Assembly (NCBI RefSeq): GCF_023065955.2
Contig: NC_079873.1
Coordinates: forward strand, 7,392,566 to 7,456,565
Length of the DNA: 64,000 nt
Direction: 5' to 3'
Source of the DNA: Ursus arctos
Lineage: Eukaryota > Chordata > Mammalia > Carnivora > Ursidae
The translations under genes and the position numbers were made by a program. Shown here piece after piece: positions 1-9,837 of the stretch (position 1 is the stretch's first letter; each line of letters begins with the position of its first letter). The notes beneath the pieces are model-generated. The model was not told where the DNA came from. It was given only the letters and a program-made list of their open reading frames with translations, and made no database searches.

Positions 1-518
1 CTGCAGAATTAAGTAGAAAAAGCTTTCTGGGCCTAATTTCGATGGGAATTTAGTTGCAGACCTGGGTAACTAGCTGGTGTGGAAGACTTTACTTGATCGT
101 TATTTTCATGATGCACAGATTCAACTGGAATGATAGGAAGTGTAGTTTTCGGAATACGTTAAGTTGAGAAGCGAGACATCTACCATCAGAACTTTGAGCA
201 GAGCGTGGCTTTTTGTTTTATTTTCATGAGGAGGAACAACAATGCAGAGAGCCAGCTATGTTAGGCAGCATCCAAACTTTCTCCCGGAAAAACAACAGCA
301 GAGCTGACCACCCACTCCTGGTGGGGCGGGGGGAGGGGCCGGCAGTGTTTGCAGGAATTTGGTTCTCAGCTCTGAGGACAGGCTTCTGAGCCGTCTGTCG
401 CTTAGATCTTCTCCAGCTCAGAAGGACTATGGTAGCTTGTTTGCAGGACAATTTGCCTCAAACTGAATGGATACATTTCTGAACTATTCAGGCTTAAATT
501 TCCCACGATATAATAAGA
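1..518. other. Unique-looking noncoding sequence
   Basis: No repeat family or exon is recognisable. A G-rich patch at 321-342 contains a canonical GC-box core (GGGGCGGGG, 323-331), of the kind bound by Sp1/KLF factors. No TATA box or splice-flanked open frame accompanies it, so a promoter is not claimed. Confidence 0.5.
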
Positions 519-761
519 GGATATATATACGTATAATACAAAATGTGTACATAAATATATAGATATAAAAAGTGTGTATATATACATATACATATATATT
601 AAATGTGTACATATACATATTTATATTTGTGTGGGATTTTATATACACATAATATATTTTATACATGTATAAATATATATAAAATACAAGACATTTATAT
701 ATGTATATATATAAAATCCACATATTTTATATATACATGTATATAAAATCCCACACAAATA
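519..761. repeat. AT-rich TATA/TACA low-complexity block with a long hairpin
   Basis: Degenerate (TA)n/(TACATA)n sequence. Within it, a perfect 23-base arm at 625-647 is the exact reverse complement of 738-760, extended by one base at 624/761, with a 90-base AT-rich loop that is itself partly self-complementary. The arms contain the non-simple core GTGGGATTTTATATA, so the pairing is not just a product of TA alternation. Open frames across it are low-complexity artefacts. Confidence 0.85.
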
Positions 762-1367
762 GCAAAATCAACTCCAAACATAACAAAATGGAACCTTAGG
801 GAGTAACATATACCAAAGAAGGTTTGGCGAGCTGCATCCTTGAAAATGCTGCAGGAGATATGGTACCTAAACTTTCTGATTCTGAACGGCTTCCTCATTT
901 CTTCTTTCCAATTAGAACACTGGCTAAGTAACAAATCGAGAATCTATACTTCTACATGACTAACTCAAAATTCCATTTTCCTCATTTTCGTGGGACCTCT
1001 CTCCCCTTATGTCACACTGTCTGCAACTTAACTTTGGGGACTACTTGGTTTATTAGCAGTGGTTTGGGTCTGCCCAGCTCTAGTTGCAAAACAGGTGAAA
1101 CATGCATTCTCATAGGAAACAGACAATTTGGAATTTTCCACAAATGCCCGATCTTCTTCCCCCCTCCCCCATGCAGTCGTACCTCCAAACTAACCAAATT
1201 TAGGTATAAACCCTTCAAAAATAGGATTATCCTATAAATAGGTGCATTCCCACACGGCCTACGGGTTCTGCGCGCGCATGTGCTTTGTTGAAGTCAGGTG
1301 CTCAAAAGTGACGCTAATCAAGTTTGGGGAAAAGTAAAATTATGCCATGGCTGCCAGCCCTTTGTGC
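762..1367. other. Unique-looking noncoding sequence
   Basis: No recognisable repeat. A short alternating run (CTGCGCGCGCATGTGC) near 1268-1283 is a potential Z-DNA/CpG cluster. Nothing supports an exon. Confidence 0.45.
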
Positions 1368-1382
1368 GGGGGGGGGGGGGGG
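1368..1382. repeat. Poly-G homopolymer (G15)
   Basis: Fifteen consecutive G bases followed by ACAGCACC. Runs of this type are length-variable and error-prone in assemblies, so the exact count is uncertain. Confidence 0.9.
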
Positions 1383-1737
1383 ACAGCACCTTTCTCATAC
1401 GTTAGGCAGAGACAATGTGGGATGTCCCCAGAATCACCAACCAATTTCCCTTCCTCCCAACAAAGGCACTTTAATAAAGCAATTATAGTAGCGTCTCAGA
1501 ACAGTAGGAAAAAAAACACATGAGCCTTACCAGTTTCTCCTGTGGTAGCCGAAGGAAAACAACCCCCAGCTGCTCTAGGCCAGAGACCTGGGTTTCTTAG
1601 AGTCACTTCAGTGAGGGAACCAAGAAAGCTGAAGTCTTCCTTTCCACTGTTTGGTTTCTCCCCAGCAACCTCTCCCGGGATTTTTCGCACAAAGCACTCT
1701 CCTATTCTCTAATCCCCTCACAAGAAAAACCGGCACA

Positions 1738-2030
1738 CACGCCGCCGAATGACTTCCACAGAAGCGCCTCTCCTGGGGAGCAGGAGGGGAGGGGGGGCAG
1801 GAGGGTGTTTGCTAGCATTAATCCCTGCGAGGCGAACCCTCGGAGAGGCATCCGACCCTCTGCGCGCCTCGGCGACAGGACGCACGGTACCAAACCCGAG
1901 AGCAGCACGGCTCCCTGGCCAGACGTGGAGGTGAGCTTTCTGAGCTCTCCGTACCCCCCCCCAGGACGCCAAGCGGTACCTTCCAGGGGTGGGAAAGGTG
2001 GCTCGGCCTCGAACTTGCCGAGTTCTCTAC
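1738..2030. promoter_or_regulatory. CpG-island-like patch, possible promoter or untranslated exon
   Basis: By hand count there are about 19 CpG dinucleotides in 1741-1980 and three more before 2030, in sequence of roughly 60% GC. This gives an observed/expected ratio near 0.75, far above the surrounding DNA. A donor-like site (GTGGAG|GTGAGC) lies at about 1929/1930 on the plus strand. Frames open on both strands here, but none resembles a known protein. CpG islands often mark promoters; this one is small and has no confirmed transcript, so it could also be an orphan or eroding island. Confidence 0.4.
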
Positions 2031-3629
2031 CTCTCTTTATCCTCCCTCCCAGAACAGAATGATTTCCAACACGTTGTGGGGAAATCAGCTCGAAGCTGCC
2101 CAGGGTCATCTAGCACTTTGAGCCCTTGACGATTGAGAGCAGCTGTTTGTTTTTAATTTGCCCCCCCCCCCCAAATGGAAGAGAGGCCGAAACGTGAAGA
2201 AAAGGCAGATTCTGAAACACGAAAACGTGGATCTGCACGCTCTATCCAAGATCCCGAGGATGACAGGCTACAAAAATTCGTTCTTTCGCAATCATGTCTT
2301 AAAAACTGTAAAGTCAATCGCTAAGTCGTGGGGCAGGACCCTTTCTCAGATCTAGTTTCCCTTCTCTTCCCAGAGCACAGGGTCCGCCCTTGTATTTCAC
2401 GGTGATAGTCACATCTTATGAATCCAAATCCTCTTCTCACCAAAGACAAATATCTTCTGCATATTTCAGATAGGCTATAATCAATCTGGAATGCCCCCCT
2501 CCCCTCAAGATTTAAAAAAGAAGACTTACCTTTCCTTTCTATTACATCATTTAAACCCCCGGAACGAATAAATCAAAGAGGAGACAAGCAGATGGCACAG
2601 TTCTACATTTTGCAACGAGGGCTGTTTGCCTTGGAGTCATTATTTCTAAGGAGACGCTGCTGTGCTTGTGTCTCTGTTCGGCAGCATGCCATTTGGGCCT
2701 TTGAAACAAAATGAATCGGCTTCACACCACCAGCTCTACCACATACTAACGCTTCAGAACGCCCAAACTGGGGCGTGCCGCCTCTTTCCGGAGTGACCCC
2801 GCACAGAATCAGAAGTGACCGTTTGATGGATGAGTTTCCCCAGAGACGATGCAATCCGTGACATCACGGTGCTGTGTGCACCCCTACCCGGGCCGCCACC
2901 CAGCCTTTCCTCTCTCGAAAGAAAACTGCCTGTGCTTGGTGACAATGCCACCTCCATAGCAAACATGAACCTGGGGCGCGGGGCAAATGCTGTAACTTCT
3001 CTGTCCTCCTTCACTTCAGTTTTCTGATTCCGCTTTGCCGGGGTAATGGGCTCAGGACGAGGTGTGAGATACTGGGGACAGAAGCCAGGCAAAACCAAAC
3101 AAAAGCGCAGAACTCCAGATTCTGAGTTTATCACCTGACAGCCAAAGACTAACCGACAAAAGGGACATGTGGCTTGTTTTTTATATCGCTATTAAACACT
3201 CGCACAATGATACTAGTATCTTTCTGTTACAGGCGATTTCAGAGAGTTTGCATTAAAATTGGATGTAAGCAACCACCAAGATTTTAAGTGTCTGTAGAAA
3301 GACTGTCAGACTTGACTGGAACTCATTTAATATCACATTTTTCTTGACTATAAAAGATTTTCCTTCTCCGCCTTATCAACTAATACATAGCTCTTGAATT
3401 AACCTTGGCCGTGTTGCTCTATTCTAGGTCTTAGTTCTTCTCTGTACCGGTATGCGTCACCTGTCTTAACACTTAAAACAATACTTGGCAAATCCATTCG
3501 TACTTTGAATACAAACTTACTTGCAGATAAAAGCTCTCATGTCTTTATGACTCACATCATCACCTTTGTCCTTTTCACCCATCTAAATTTTTTAGATGTT
3601 TAGCACAAGGAGAGTAAAAAAACCGGAAG
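2031..3629. other. Unique-looking noncoding sequence
   Basis: No repeat family recognised apart from a poly-C run at 2161-2172. The part at 2850-2990 is relatively GC-rich and contains the palindrome listed separately. Open frames here (for example minus-strand 2754-3134) show no known domain. Confidence 0.45.
2856..2869. promoter_or_regulatory. CRE-like palindrome
   Basis: CCGTGACATCACGG has 6-base arms around a CA centre and contains TGACATCA, a one-base variant of the cAMP-response element TGACGTCA recognised by ATF/CREB-type bZIP factors. A single motif of this length has weak predictive value. Its GC-rich setting is the only supporting context. Confidence 0.25.
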
Positions 3630-3813
3630 GGGGCGCCTGGGTGGCTCAGTCCTTAAGCATCTGCCTTCAGCTCAGGTCAAGATCCCAGGGTCCTGGGATC
3701 CAGCTGCATTGGGCTCCCTGCTCAGCGGGGAGCCTGCTTCTCCCTCTCCAGCTCCCCCTGCTTGTGCTCTCTCTCTCTCTGTGTCAAATAAATAAATAAA
3801 ATCTTTAAAAAAA
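3630..3813 (+). mobile_element. CAN-SINE (SINEC type), plus strand
   Basis: Starts GGGCGCCTGGGTGGCTCAG (tRNA-like head with A box). Continues through GATCCCAGGGTCCTGGGATC, CTCAGCGGGGAGCCTGCTTCTC and a (CT)n segment to the AAATAAATAAAATCTTTAAA tail. The B-box region is mutated (ATCCAGCTGCATT instead of the usual GAGCCCCGCAT). Near-full length; probably silent. Confidence 0.95.
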
Positions 3814-3850
3814 CCCCAGAAGATATCTATATCTACATCCACAGCTACAT

Positions 3851-3960
3851 TTTTTTAAAGATTTTATTTTTAACTAATCTCTACACCCAACGTGGGGTTC
3901 GAACTTACAACCCCCAAATCAAGAGTCACACGCTCCACCAACTGAGCCAGCCAGGCTCCC
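3851..3960 (-). mobile_element. Short, older tRNA-derived carnivore SINE, minus strand
   Basis: Reads TTTTTTAAAGATTTTATTTTTAA, then CACCCAACGTGGGGTTCGAAC and ends ACTGAGCCAGCCAGGCTCCC. This short subfamily lacks the second, purine-rich half of the longer SINEs. Confidence 0.85.
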
Positions 3961-3984
3961 ACCCCTCCATCTACATCCCACATG

Positions 3985-4166
3985 TAACATCCATAGCTAG
4001 CTAGCTAGCTATCATATCCATCCATCCATCATATCTGTTTATCTATCTATCTCATTTATATCTATATTTATATCACCTATATCCATATCTATCTATCTAC
4101 CTACCTATTTATCTATCTGATTTATATCTCTATCTGTATCACCTATATCCATATCTATCTATCCAG
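3985..4166. repeat. Interrupted (CTAT/CATC/CTAG)n tetranucleotide array
   Basis: Runs of CTAG, CATC and TATC units with interruptions. A roughly 70-base block (TTTATATCTATATTTATATCACCTATATCCATATC) is repeated with changes, indicating higher-order duplication inside the microsatellite. Confidence 0.85.
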
Positions 4167-4494
4167 TGATGAACAATTGGTAAATCTATCTACATAAATA
4201 TAAAAAAACCCTTTTGCATGGCAAAAAACAGCATAAGCCGAGTCAAAAGAAATGATGAACTGGGACAGAGGGCCAATCTCTTTTATGTTCAACAAGTGCC
4301 TAAACTTTGAAAAGAGGAAAACCTACCACCCCAAAGACAAATGGGCTGTGGTTATGAAACACAGGAGGCCTATAATTGGTCCTGAAATGTATGGAAAGGT
4401 GTTCTTTCTCACTTGCCGTAAAATAAAAACGCAAATTAAAAGCTATACCAAGGTATCATCTCTTTGCCTAAATCCAAAGATTGGCCCCATACTC
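4167..4494. other. Unassigned noncoding sequence
   Basis: No repeat family named with confidence. It leads into the L1 3' end and may be an unrecognised more upstream part of that old element. Confidence 0.3.
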
Positions 4495-5040
4495 CATTGG
4501 TGAGGCTCTGGGGAAACAGGTACTCTCATAGGTTGCTGGGGGGAGTATACAATGCTGCCACAAATATGGAGGGAATTTGGCAATAAGTAGTAAATTGACA
4601 GATGCATGTGCCCTTCCGTCCAGCAATACCACTTCTAGGCATCTATTCCACAGAATCACCAGTAAAAGCACAAGATGTCACACATTCAAGCAAAATCATG
4701 GAAACGACACACACGCCCAGCAGCAGACTGATTAACCTGCAGCAGATCCTTGTAGTAAAGCACAACGCAACCGCAGAAAGGAATGTCCGGTCTCTAAGCA
4801 CTCTTCTGGACGAATGCGCACGTAATTGAAACAGAGCGCAGAAGACGGCGTGGGCTGAGAGCAGGGACGAGGGTGCAGCGGGAGGACCAGAAGTCTCTAT
4901 ATGCATGTGCCTGTATTTGCAAAAGGAAGGAAGTCTGGAAGAGTAACAAGAATCTAATAAAAATAGTTTCTTTTAGGGAGAGGGAGCGAATGGGGTGAAA
5001 AGGGAAGAAGTGGACATGAAGCTCCTCTGTGTTTACTCAT
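4495..5040 (+). mobile_element. Old LINE-1 (L1M-type) 3' end
   Basis: Diverged L1 3'-UTR hallmarks appear in order: GGGGAAACAGGTACTCTCATA, a segment matching '...CCAGCAATACCACTTCTAGGCAT', then CTGTATTTGCAAAAGGAAGGAAGTCTGGAAGAGTAAC and the GGGAGAGGGAGCGAATGG region. The usual middle section is deleted. Noncoding remnant. Confidence 0.75.
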
Positions 5041-5050
5041 TCTTTCATGT

Positions 5051-5268
5051 CAGGGTCAGCAAACCAAGGCCTAATGACCAAAAGGATCCTCTGCTTGTTT
5101 TTGTCAATAAAGTTTTATGAGGACACAGCCATGCCCATTCACTGCATATTATTCACGGCTGCCTTCGAGCTACGGTGGCACAGCTGAGTTGTACTGAGGG
5201 GTGAACCGCATGGCCTCCAGAGCCAAAAATGTTCACTACCTGGCCGTTTATAGAAAAAAGTTGCTGGA
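5051..5268. mobile_element. hAT-Charlie DNA transposon, MER20 type
   Basis: GGGTCAGCAAACC..., TGCTTGTTTTTGTCAATAAAGTTTTATGAGGACACAGCCATGCCCATT and ...TTCACTACCTGGCCGTTTATAGAAAAAGTT follow the MER20 consensus as I remember it, end to end. Non-autonomous fossil with no transposase. Confidence 0.8.
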
Positions 5269-5339
5269 ATCCTACTCTGTGGGATGAGTTTTAGTGTAAT
5301 GCAAGAGATAGTCTTAAGAAGATGGGGTATAGATGTCCC

Positions 5340-5556
5340 TGGTTTCTACTTTAAAAGATGGTAGGTTGAGATCAGAGTACTTGTGTTCAAGTCCTTGTTG
5401 TCTCTGATTATTTAACTTCCCTGGACTTGCTTTCATCATTTACAGAGTGAGGACTCCTTGGTTTTGTTATGAAGATTAAATAAAGCAAGGAAAACAAATA
5501 TGGAAGCACCTTGTAAACTCTAGACTACAATACTAACCTAAGATATTATTATTAAT
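5340..5556 (+). mobile_element. MIR SINE, plus strand
   Basis: Diverged MIR pattern: a core like GTTCAAGTCC..., TTTAACTTCCCTGGACTTGC (the 'TTAACCTCTCTGTGCCTCAG' region), TCATCATTTACAGAGTGAGGA and GAAGATTAAATAAAGCAAGG. Confidence 0.6.
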
Positions 5557-6298
5557 ATTGGAAGGTGATAGGTAATGCACACACGTACGTAATTAGTAAG
5601 AACACTTAATATTAGAATAGTCCCTGACACTGCAAATTTGCAGAACTTAGCGTTAAAACATTGCCTTTAAGCTTTTCTCCACTTAACATTTTTAGGCTGT
5701 AATTATACCCAGCTCTGGCCACATGGCAACTCTCAGCTCCCGTCTGTTCTCTACAACCAGTCAACCCACTGCGGCTGGTCATCCGACAATACTGATTCAG
5801 AGGTAAAACCCTACTCAAGGACTTCACACTGCAGTAGAATTATTTGGTCTTCAGAAAGCTCTAGAAATTTCTATACTTGAAGATATCTTTCAGTTCTTGC
5901 AATTGAAATTCATCTAATAAAGGTTATCTTACTATGAAGTGTGGTATATTAAGTGACTAAGTGGGTCTGGGATCCATCTGGGGATTATATGTGACAAATA
6001 CATAATCAGACTCGAGTAAGAGACTCTCACCCTCAAAATTCATGTTTGCATAATCACTTTTTCTTCTTAATTTAAATATTTGAATGTATTAGCTTTAACT
6101 TAAAAGCCAGAACTTCTCTTTGATAGAAATATCAGTGTTTTTTCCTATACTCAATGAACTTTCCTTTTCAGTTCTCAAATTTCTAGTGATTGATTTTGCC
6201 AAAGTATTTTAAATTTAACTATTTCTAAACCATACATATCTGTGAGCCTCTAAACTACATTAAAGTGAATTGCTCCAAACTTACATCACAATCTCTCA
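5557..6298. other. Unique-looking AT-rich noncoding sequence
   Basis: No repeat or exon signature seen. The minus-strand frame at 5612-5827 shows no recognisable domain. Confidence 0.45.
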
Positions 6299-6438
6299 GG
6301 GCCGCCTGGGTGGCTCAGTCGGTTAAGCCTCTGCCTTTGGCTCAGGTCACGATCCCAGGACCCTGGGATTGAGTCCCGCCTTGGGCTCCCTGCTCAGCGG
6401 GGAGTTTGCTTCTTCCTCTACCCCTCCCCCACTCGTGA

Positions 6439-6472
<34 letters not shown>

Positions 6473-6511
6473 GGATAAATAAAATCTTCTGAAAAAATAA
6501 ATCTTAAAAAC
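6299..6511 (+). mobile_element. CAN-SINE (SINEC type) with expanded (CT)n, plus strand
   Basis: GGGCCGCCTGGGTGGCTCAGTCGGTTAAG head, B-box-like region GATTGAGTCCCGCC, then an uninterrupted (CT)n of about 14 units ending near 6472 and a TAAATAAAATCTTCTG tail. The CT run is the usual microsatellite seed inside these SINEs. Confidence 0.93.
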
Positions 6512-6599
6512 AAATCCCTTAAAATATTCGATCATTTGACCTGCATTTCTACTTTTGGGAAATAGTATTGAGGAAATAACGCTATGCATGCCATCTTGT

Positions 6600-6626
6600 A
6601 TACACACACATACACACACACACAAT
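6600..6626. repeat. (CA)n microsatellite
   Basis: TACACACACATACACACACACACAATA. Short and interrupted once by T. Confidence 0.9.
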
Positions 6627-6703
6627 ATTTATATTAGGAAAGCAACAACAGAAAGGTCTAAAAGTTCGGAATCAGCTACCGAAGTTGCAGTATGGTCATT
6701 CAA

Positions 6704-7190
6704 AGAAATACTGCTGTGTCTGTTATCCACTGCTGTGCAACAAACCACCTGGAAATTTACTGACTTAAAACAAGCCACATGCATTTTTCTCACAAATCTG
6801 TGATTTTGGAAGGGCTCAGTGGGGACAGCTGCTTCTGTTCTTTTTGGCATCGGCTGCTGCGGCTTAGATGCTGGAGTCATCTGAAGACTCACTTACCACA
6901 TGGTCGGCAGTTGATGCTGGCTGTTGCCTGAGAGCCCTTAGCTGGGGCTGTTGGCTAGAACTCCTAGACACAACCTCTCCCATGTGGGATGGGCTTCCTT
7001 ATAATGTGGCGGCTGGCTTCCAAGGGTGAGTGTCCCAAGAGAGGGCTAGACAGAAGCCATGTCACCTTTTATGATCTCCCTTGGAAGTCATATGGCCTCA
7101 CTTCTGGTGGATTGAGGCAGTCGTAGAACTTCACCCAGGTTTAGGGTAAGGGGACATAGATTCTACCTCTCAGTGGGGCATGACAAGGTT
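6704..7190 (+). mobile_element. Ancient interspersed repeat, class uncertain
   Basis: Matches a common mammalian repeat pattern that I recognise but cannot name with certainty. It begins CTGTTATCCACTGCTGTGCAACAAACCACC...TTTACTGACTTAAAACAA and continues through TCATCTGAAGACTCAC, GATGGGCTTCCTTATAATGTGGCGGCTGGCTTCCAAGG and GACAGAAGCCATGTCACCTTTTATGATC. RepeatMasker would settle the family. Confidence 0.6.
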
Positions 7191-7299
7191 TGGGAGGGGT
7201 GAATAAAAAGGTTGCTGTCACGATTTTGGAAAGAACAATCTTTCTTAATTACACAGCCATTGGAAGGATATAGCAGATCCAAATTTATTGACATGAAAG

Positions 7300-7425
7300 G
7301 ACATTCTAACGACAGTGAATGCTGAGTTGACAGAATAGCAGATATGATGCCATCCAGTAGAAATAATGCTGGCACATAATAGACACTCAATAAACATTTG
7401 TTGAATAAATCTTTGTACAGAAATG
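7300..7425 (+). mobile_element. L2-like LINE 3' end
   Basis: Ends with TGCTGGCACATAATAGACACTCAATAAACATTTGTTGAATAAA, the conserved 3' terminus of L2/MIR-type elements. The upstream extent is unclear. Confidence 0.6.
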
Positions 7426-7838
7426 AATTATGTTTTATGTTTGTGTCTATATTGAAAATAGTCTAAGAGAAACTACCAAAACATGAACATCAGTTATATT
7501 TCTGTGATGGGATTGTATTTCAACTTTTTTAAGATAGTGCGTTTATAATATTCTTATAATGAATGCTCATAGAAAATTAAAAGGTATTTCAAAATGAACC
7601 TCAGAGGACAATAATCTGAGTTGTCACAAAGCTTGACCTAATTCTTTTTTTTCAGATAATTGAAAGCTAATTAGAACGCTCCTTGGCAAAGCACTTTTTC
7701 CTTTTTCTGCTTGTTAGAAGAATTTATTGTTTAGCTATCTATAAGCATTTAATTGATATAAAGTATTTAAGGTGTTTAAGGGATATAAAAATAAGAACTT
7801 TCTTTTTTGTTTATGACAACAAAAGAGCACCAGCAACA
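7426..7838. other. Unique-looking AT-rich noncoding sequence
   Basis: No element or exon recognised. Confidence 0.45.
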
Positions 7839-7848
7839 TAAAACATAT

Positions 7849-8047
7849 ATTTTTTTAAAGATTTTATTTATTCATTCAACAGAGAGAGAGAGACAGCGAG
7901 CGAGAGAGGGAACACAAGCAGAGGGAGCAGGAGAGGAAGAAGCAGGCTCCCAGCGGAAGAGCCTGACGTGGGGCTCGATCCCAGAATGCCGGGATCACGC
8001 CCTGAGCCGAAGGCAGACGCTTAACGACTGAGCCACCCAGGTGCCCC
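7849..8047 (-). mobile_element. CAN-SINE, bear-type long body, minus strand
   Basis: T-rich tail complement, (AG)n, ACACAAGCAGAGGGAGCAGG, GAAGCAGGCTCCCAGCGG, GATCACGCCCTGAGCCGAAGG and GACTGAGCCACCCAGGTGCCCC. Flanked by a perfect 10-base TSD (TAAAACATAT at 7839-7848 and 8048-8057), so the insertion is complete. Confidence 0.95.
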
Positions 8048-8145
8048 TAAAACATATTTTTTTAAAAGTAAGCTATGTCATTAAAATTAGTATAATTTGT
8101 CTCCAAATTAGTCCTGGGTGAACATAATCATAAATTCCCATTTTA

Positions 8146-8375
8146 TTTTATTTTATTATTTTTAAAAGATTTTATTTATTTTGGGGGACCTGGGTGGCTC
8201 AGTCGATTGGGCATCTGCCTTCATCTCAGGTCATGATCCCAGGGTCTGGGATTGAGCCCCGCAAGGGGCTTCCTGCTCAGCTGCGAGCCCGCCTCTCCTC
8301 CCTTGCTCCTCTCTGCCCACCCCCCCCGCTGAGCTCTCTCTCAAATACATAATTTAAATAATAATTTATTTTAAT
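8146..8375 (+). mobile_element. CAN-SINE, plus strand, with an inverted tail fused to its head
   Basis: The SINE proper begins at 8183 (GGGGGACCTGGGTGGCTCAG). It runs through GATCCCAGGGTCTGGGATTGAGCCCC to CTCTCTCAAATACATAAT. Between 8146 and 8182 lies TTTTTAAAAGATTTTATTTATTT, the reverse complement of a SINE tail. A 14-base TSD with one mismatch (AAATTCCCATTTTA 8132-8145; AAATTCACATTTTA 8376-8389) brackets both parts together. Confidence 0.85.
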
Positions 8376-8389
8376 AAATTCACATTTTA

Positions 8390-9185
8390 ATCGCTGAATA
8401 GTAGGAGATAGTTCAGTGGGGGCCAGGATATCAGAAAAGAAAAATTGTGGTGTGCACATAATGCATTATTGTTACACGATCACTACCTTTTCCCCAAACA
8501 TTCACATTTTTAAAAATATGTGAAAATGCAACTTATTTTTGGAAGGAGAATTGCCGACCTCTCATATAACAAGTACTTTGAAAGCACTGTTTAACCAAGA
8601 TGTCAGGAATGATAGATACACGGGCAAATTTGAATGTAGAACTTCCTCTTGTAGCAAGAGAGCAATAGTCAGGGGGTCGGGCATTGGACGAAGCTGGAGG
8701 AAACAAACGATCCTGATATAATGAGACTCATTGGTATGACACTAGAAGGAGAACATGGTATTAACCAAACTCATAAACTGGTTTAACAGTTATCAGCTTT
8801 TAGTAAGCTTTGTCATGCTTGTATTCAATTGTAGTCGTTTCCTTTGACTTGACCCCAACTGAAATCTCAAATACTTTCTGCTAGAGCCCCTACTTCCACC
8901 CTTGAAAGGTCACCCCTTTAAAAGAATACATGGATGAACTCAGCCCCGATTCTCTAGAAACAAAAAGAGTTCCACTGTCAACTCTTAATGACAAAATCAT
9001 TAACACCCTGAGTAAACACAGTTCTTCTTTCTGGAAGCTAGGGTCTCCCGTCCTCCATTGTTGGCTTGCATCACATGCACGTGCGTACTCACATACATGC
9101 ATACTTCACTCATCCACAGTCAATCATTCAATTGCAAATTTAATCTCTCTCGAGCAGGTACTCTATGATGGGACATGCGCTGTAG
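8390..9185. other. Unique-looking noncoding sequence
   Basis: No repeat or exon recognised. The open frame extending over 8930-9247 has no known domain. Confidence 0.4.
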
Positions 9186-9232
9186 GAATGTTGAACAGCA
9201 AGGTCCGGCCTTCCTGGAAGGCCGGAACATTC
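9186..9232. other. GC-rich near-perfect hairpin
   Basis: TCCGGCCTTCC (9204-9214), a single T, and GGAAGGCCGGA (9216-9226) form an 11-base inverted repeat. Outer arms GAATGT (9186-9191) and ACATTC (9227-9232) can extend the stem across a 12-base one-sided bulge. The loop is too tight for a typical pre-miRNA. Confidence 0.7.
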
Positions 9233-9270
9233 TCTGCCAAAGAGTAAGTGCACTTCATCTTTCTAAAATG

Positions 9271-9299
9271 CTTCTTCTTCTTCTTCTTTTTTTTTTCCA
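9271..9299. repeat. (TTC)n plus poly-T tract
   Basis: Five TTC units running into about 12 T bases, followed by CCAG. This gives a polypyrimidine-AG that resembles a splice acceptor, but no exon follows. Confidence 0.85.
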
Positions 9300-9498
9300 G
9301 TTTGTGAGTTAGTTGCTTTAAGTAATAAATGTTCACTGTAGAAAATTTGGATAGTATGTTAACTAACTAGAATTTAAATAAAAACTTGAAATAAAGAAGA
9401 AAAACTTCGGATATTAAAAGAAAAAAACAGAAAAGAAATCACCCATAATTCAAAAACAAAGTGTGAACCACTATTAACAGTTTGCTACGCATATTGAC
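9300..9498. other. AT-rich unassigned sequence
   Basis: A-rich with no clear element. It may include degraded LINE sequence (AAATAATGTTC...GAAAATTTGGATAG-like wording), but that is not supportable by eye. Confidence 0.3.
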
Positions 9499-9552
9499 AG
9501 ATAGGTAGGTAGGTAAGTAGGTAGGCAGACAGACAGATGGATAGATAGAGAT
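9499..9552. repeat. (GGTA)n/(GACA)n/(GATA)n microsatellite
   Basis: AGATAGGTAGGTAGGTAAG..., then CAGACAGACAGATGG and ATAGATAGAG, an interrupted compound tetranucleotide repeat. Confidence 0.9.
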
Positions 9553-9612
9553 AACATTCAACCAGGTGACTTTACACTGGATCTGTATACATTTTTACAT
9601 CATGTCTCTTTA

Positions 9613-9817
9613 TTTATTTATTTTTTTTAAAGATTTTATTTATTTATTTGACAGAGAGAGAGGCAGCCAGCGAGAGAGGGAACACAAGCCGGGGGAGTGG
9701 GAGAGGAGGAAGCAGGCTCCCAGCGGAGAAGCCTGATGTGGGACTTGATCCCAGGACTCTGGGATCACGCCCTGGGCCGAAGGCTGACGCTTAACGACCA
9801 AGCCACCCGGGCGCCCC
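9613..9817 (-). mobile_element. CAN-SINE, bear-type, minus strand
   Basis: Full pattern from a TTTATTTATTT tail complement to CCACCCGGGCGCCCC. A 17-base TSD with one mismatch (TACATCATGTCTCTTTA 9596-9612; TACATCGTGTCTCTTTA 9818-9834) shows a complete insertion, with one G/A change since. Confidence 0.95.
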
Positions 9818-9837
9818 TACATCGTGTCTCTTTAAAA

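Noticed and set aside
402..934. Tyr/Ile-rich frames that mimic small membrane proteins
   Set aside because: Pure TA/TACA repeat translated in different phases.
1702..2109. Open frames on both strands across the CpG patch
   Set aside because: Multiple overlapping frames on both strands are expected in GC-rich DNA. No domain seen.
3630..3799. Recurrent 60-90-codon frames containing WVAQS/GSRPEPKADA/GARCGARSQDPG-like strings (here and at many other sites)
   Set aside because: These are translations of SINE bodies, not genes.
3985..4166. CRISPR-like regular repeats
   Set aside because: Simple interrupted tetranucleotide array without unique spacers, in a mammalian genome.
9186..9232. Pre-microRNA candidate
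   Set aside because: The central loop is a single base and the outer stem is split by a one-sided bulge, so it does not have pre-miRNA geometry.
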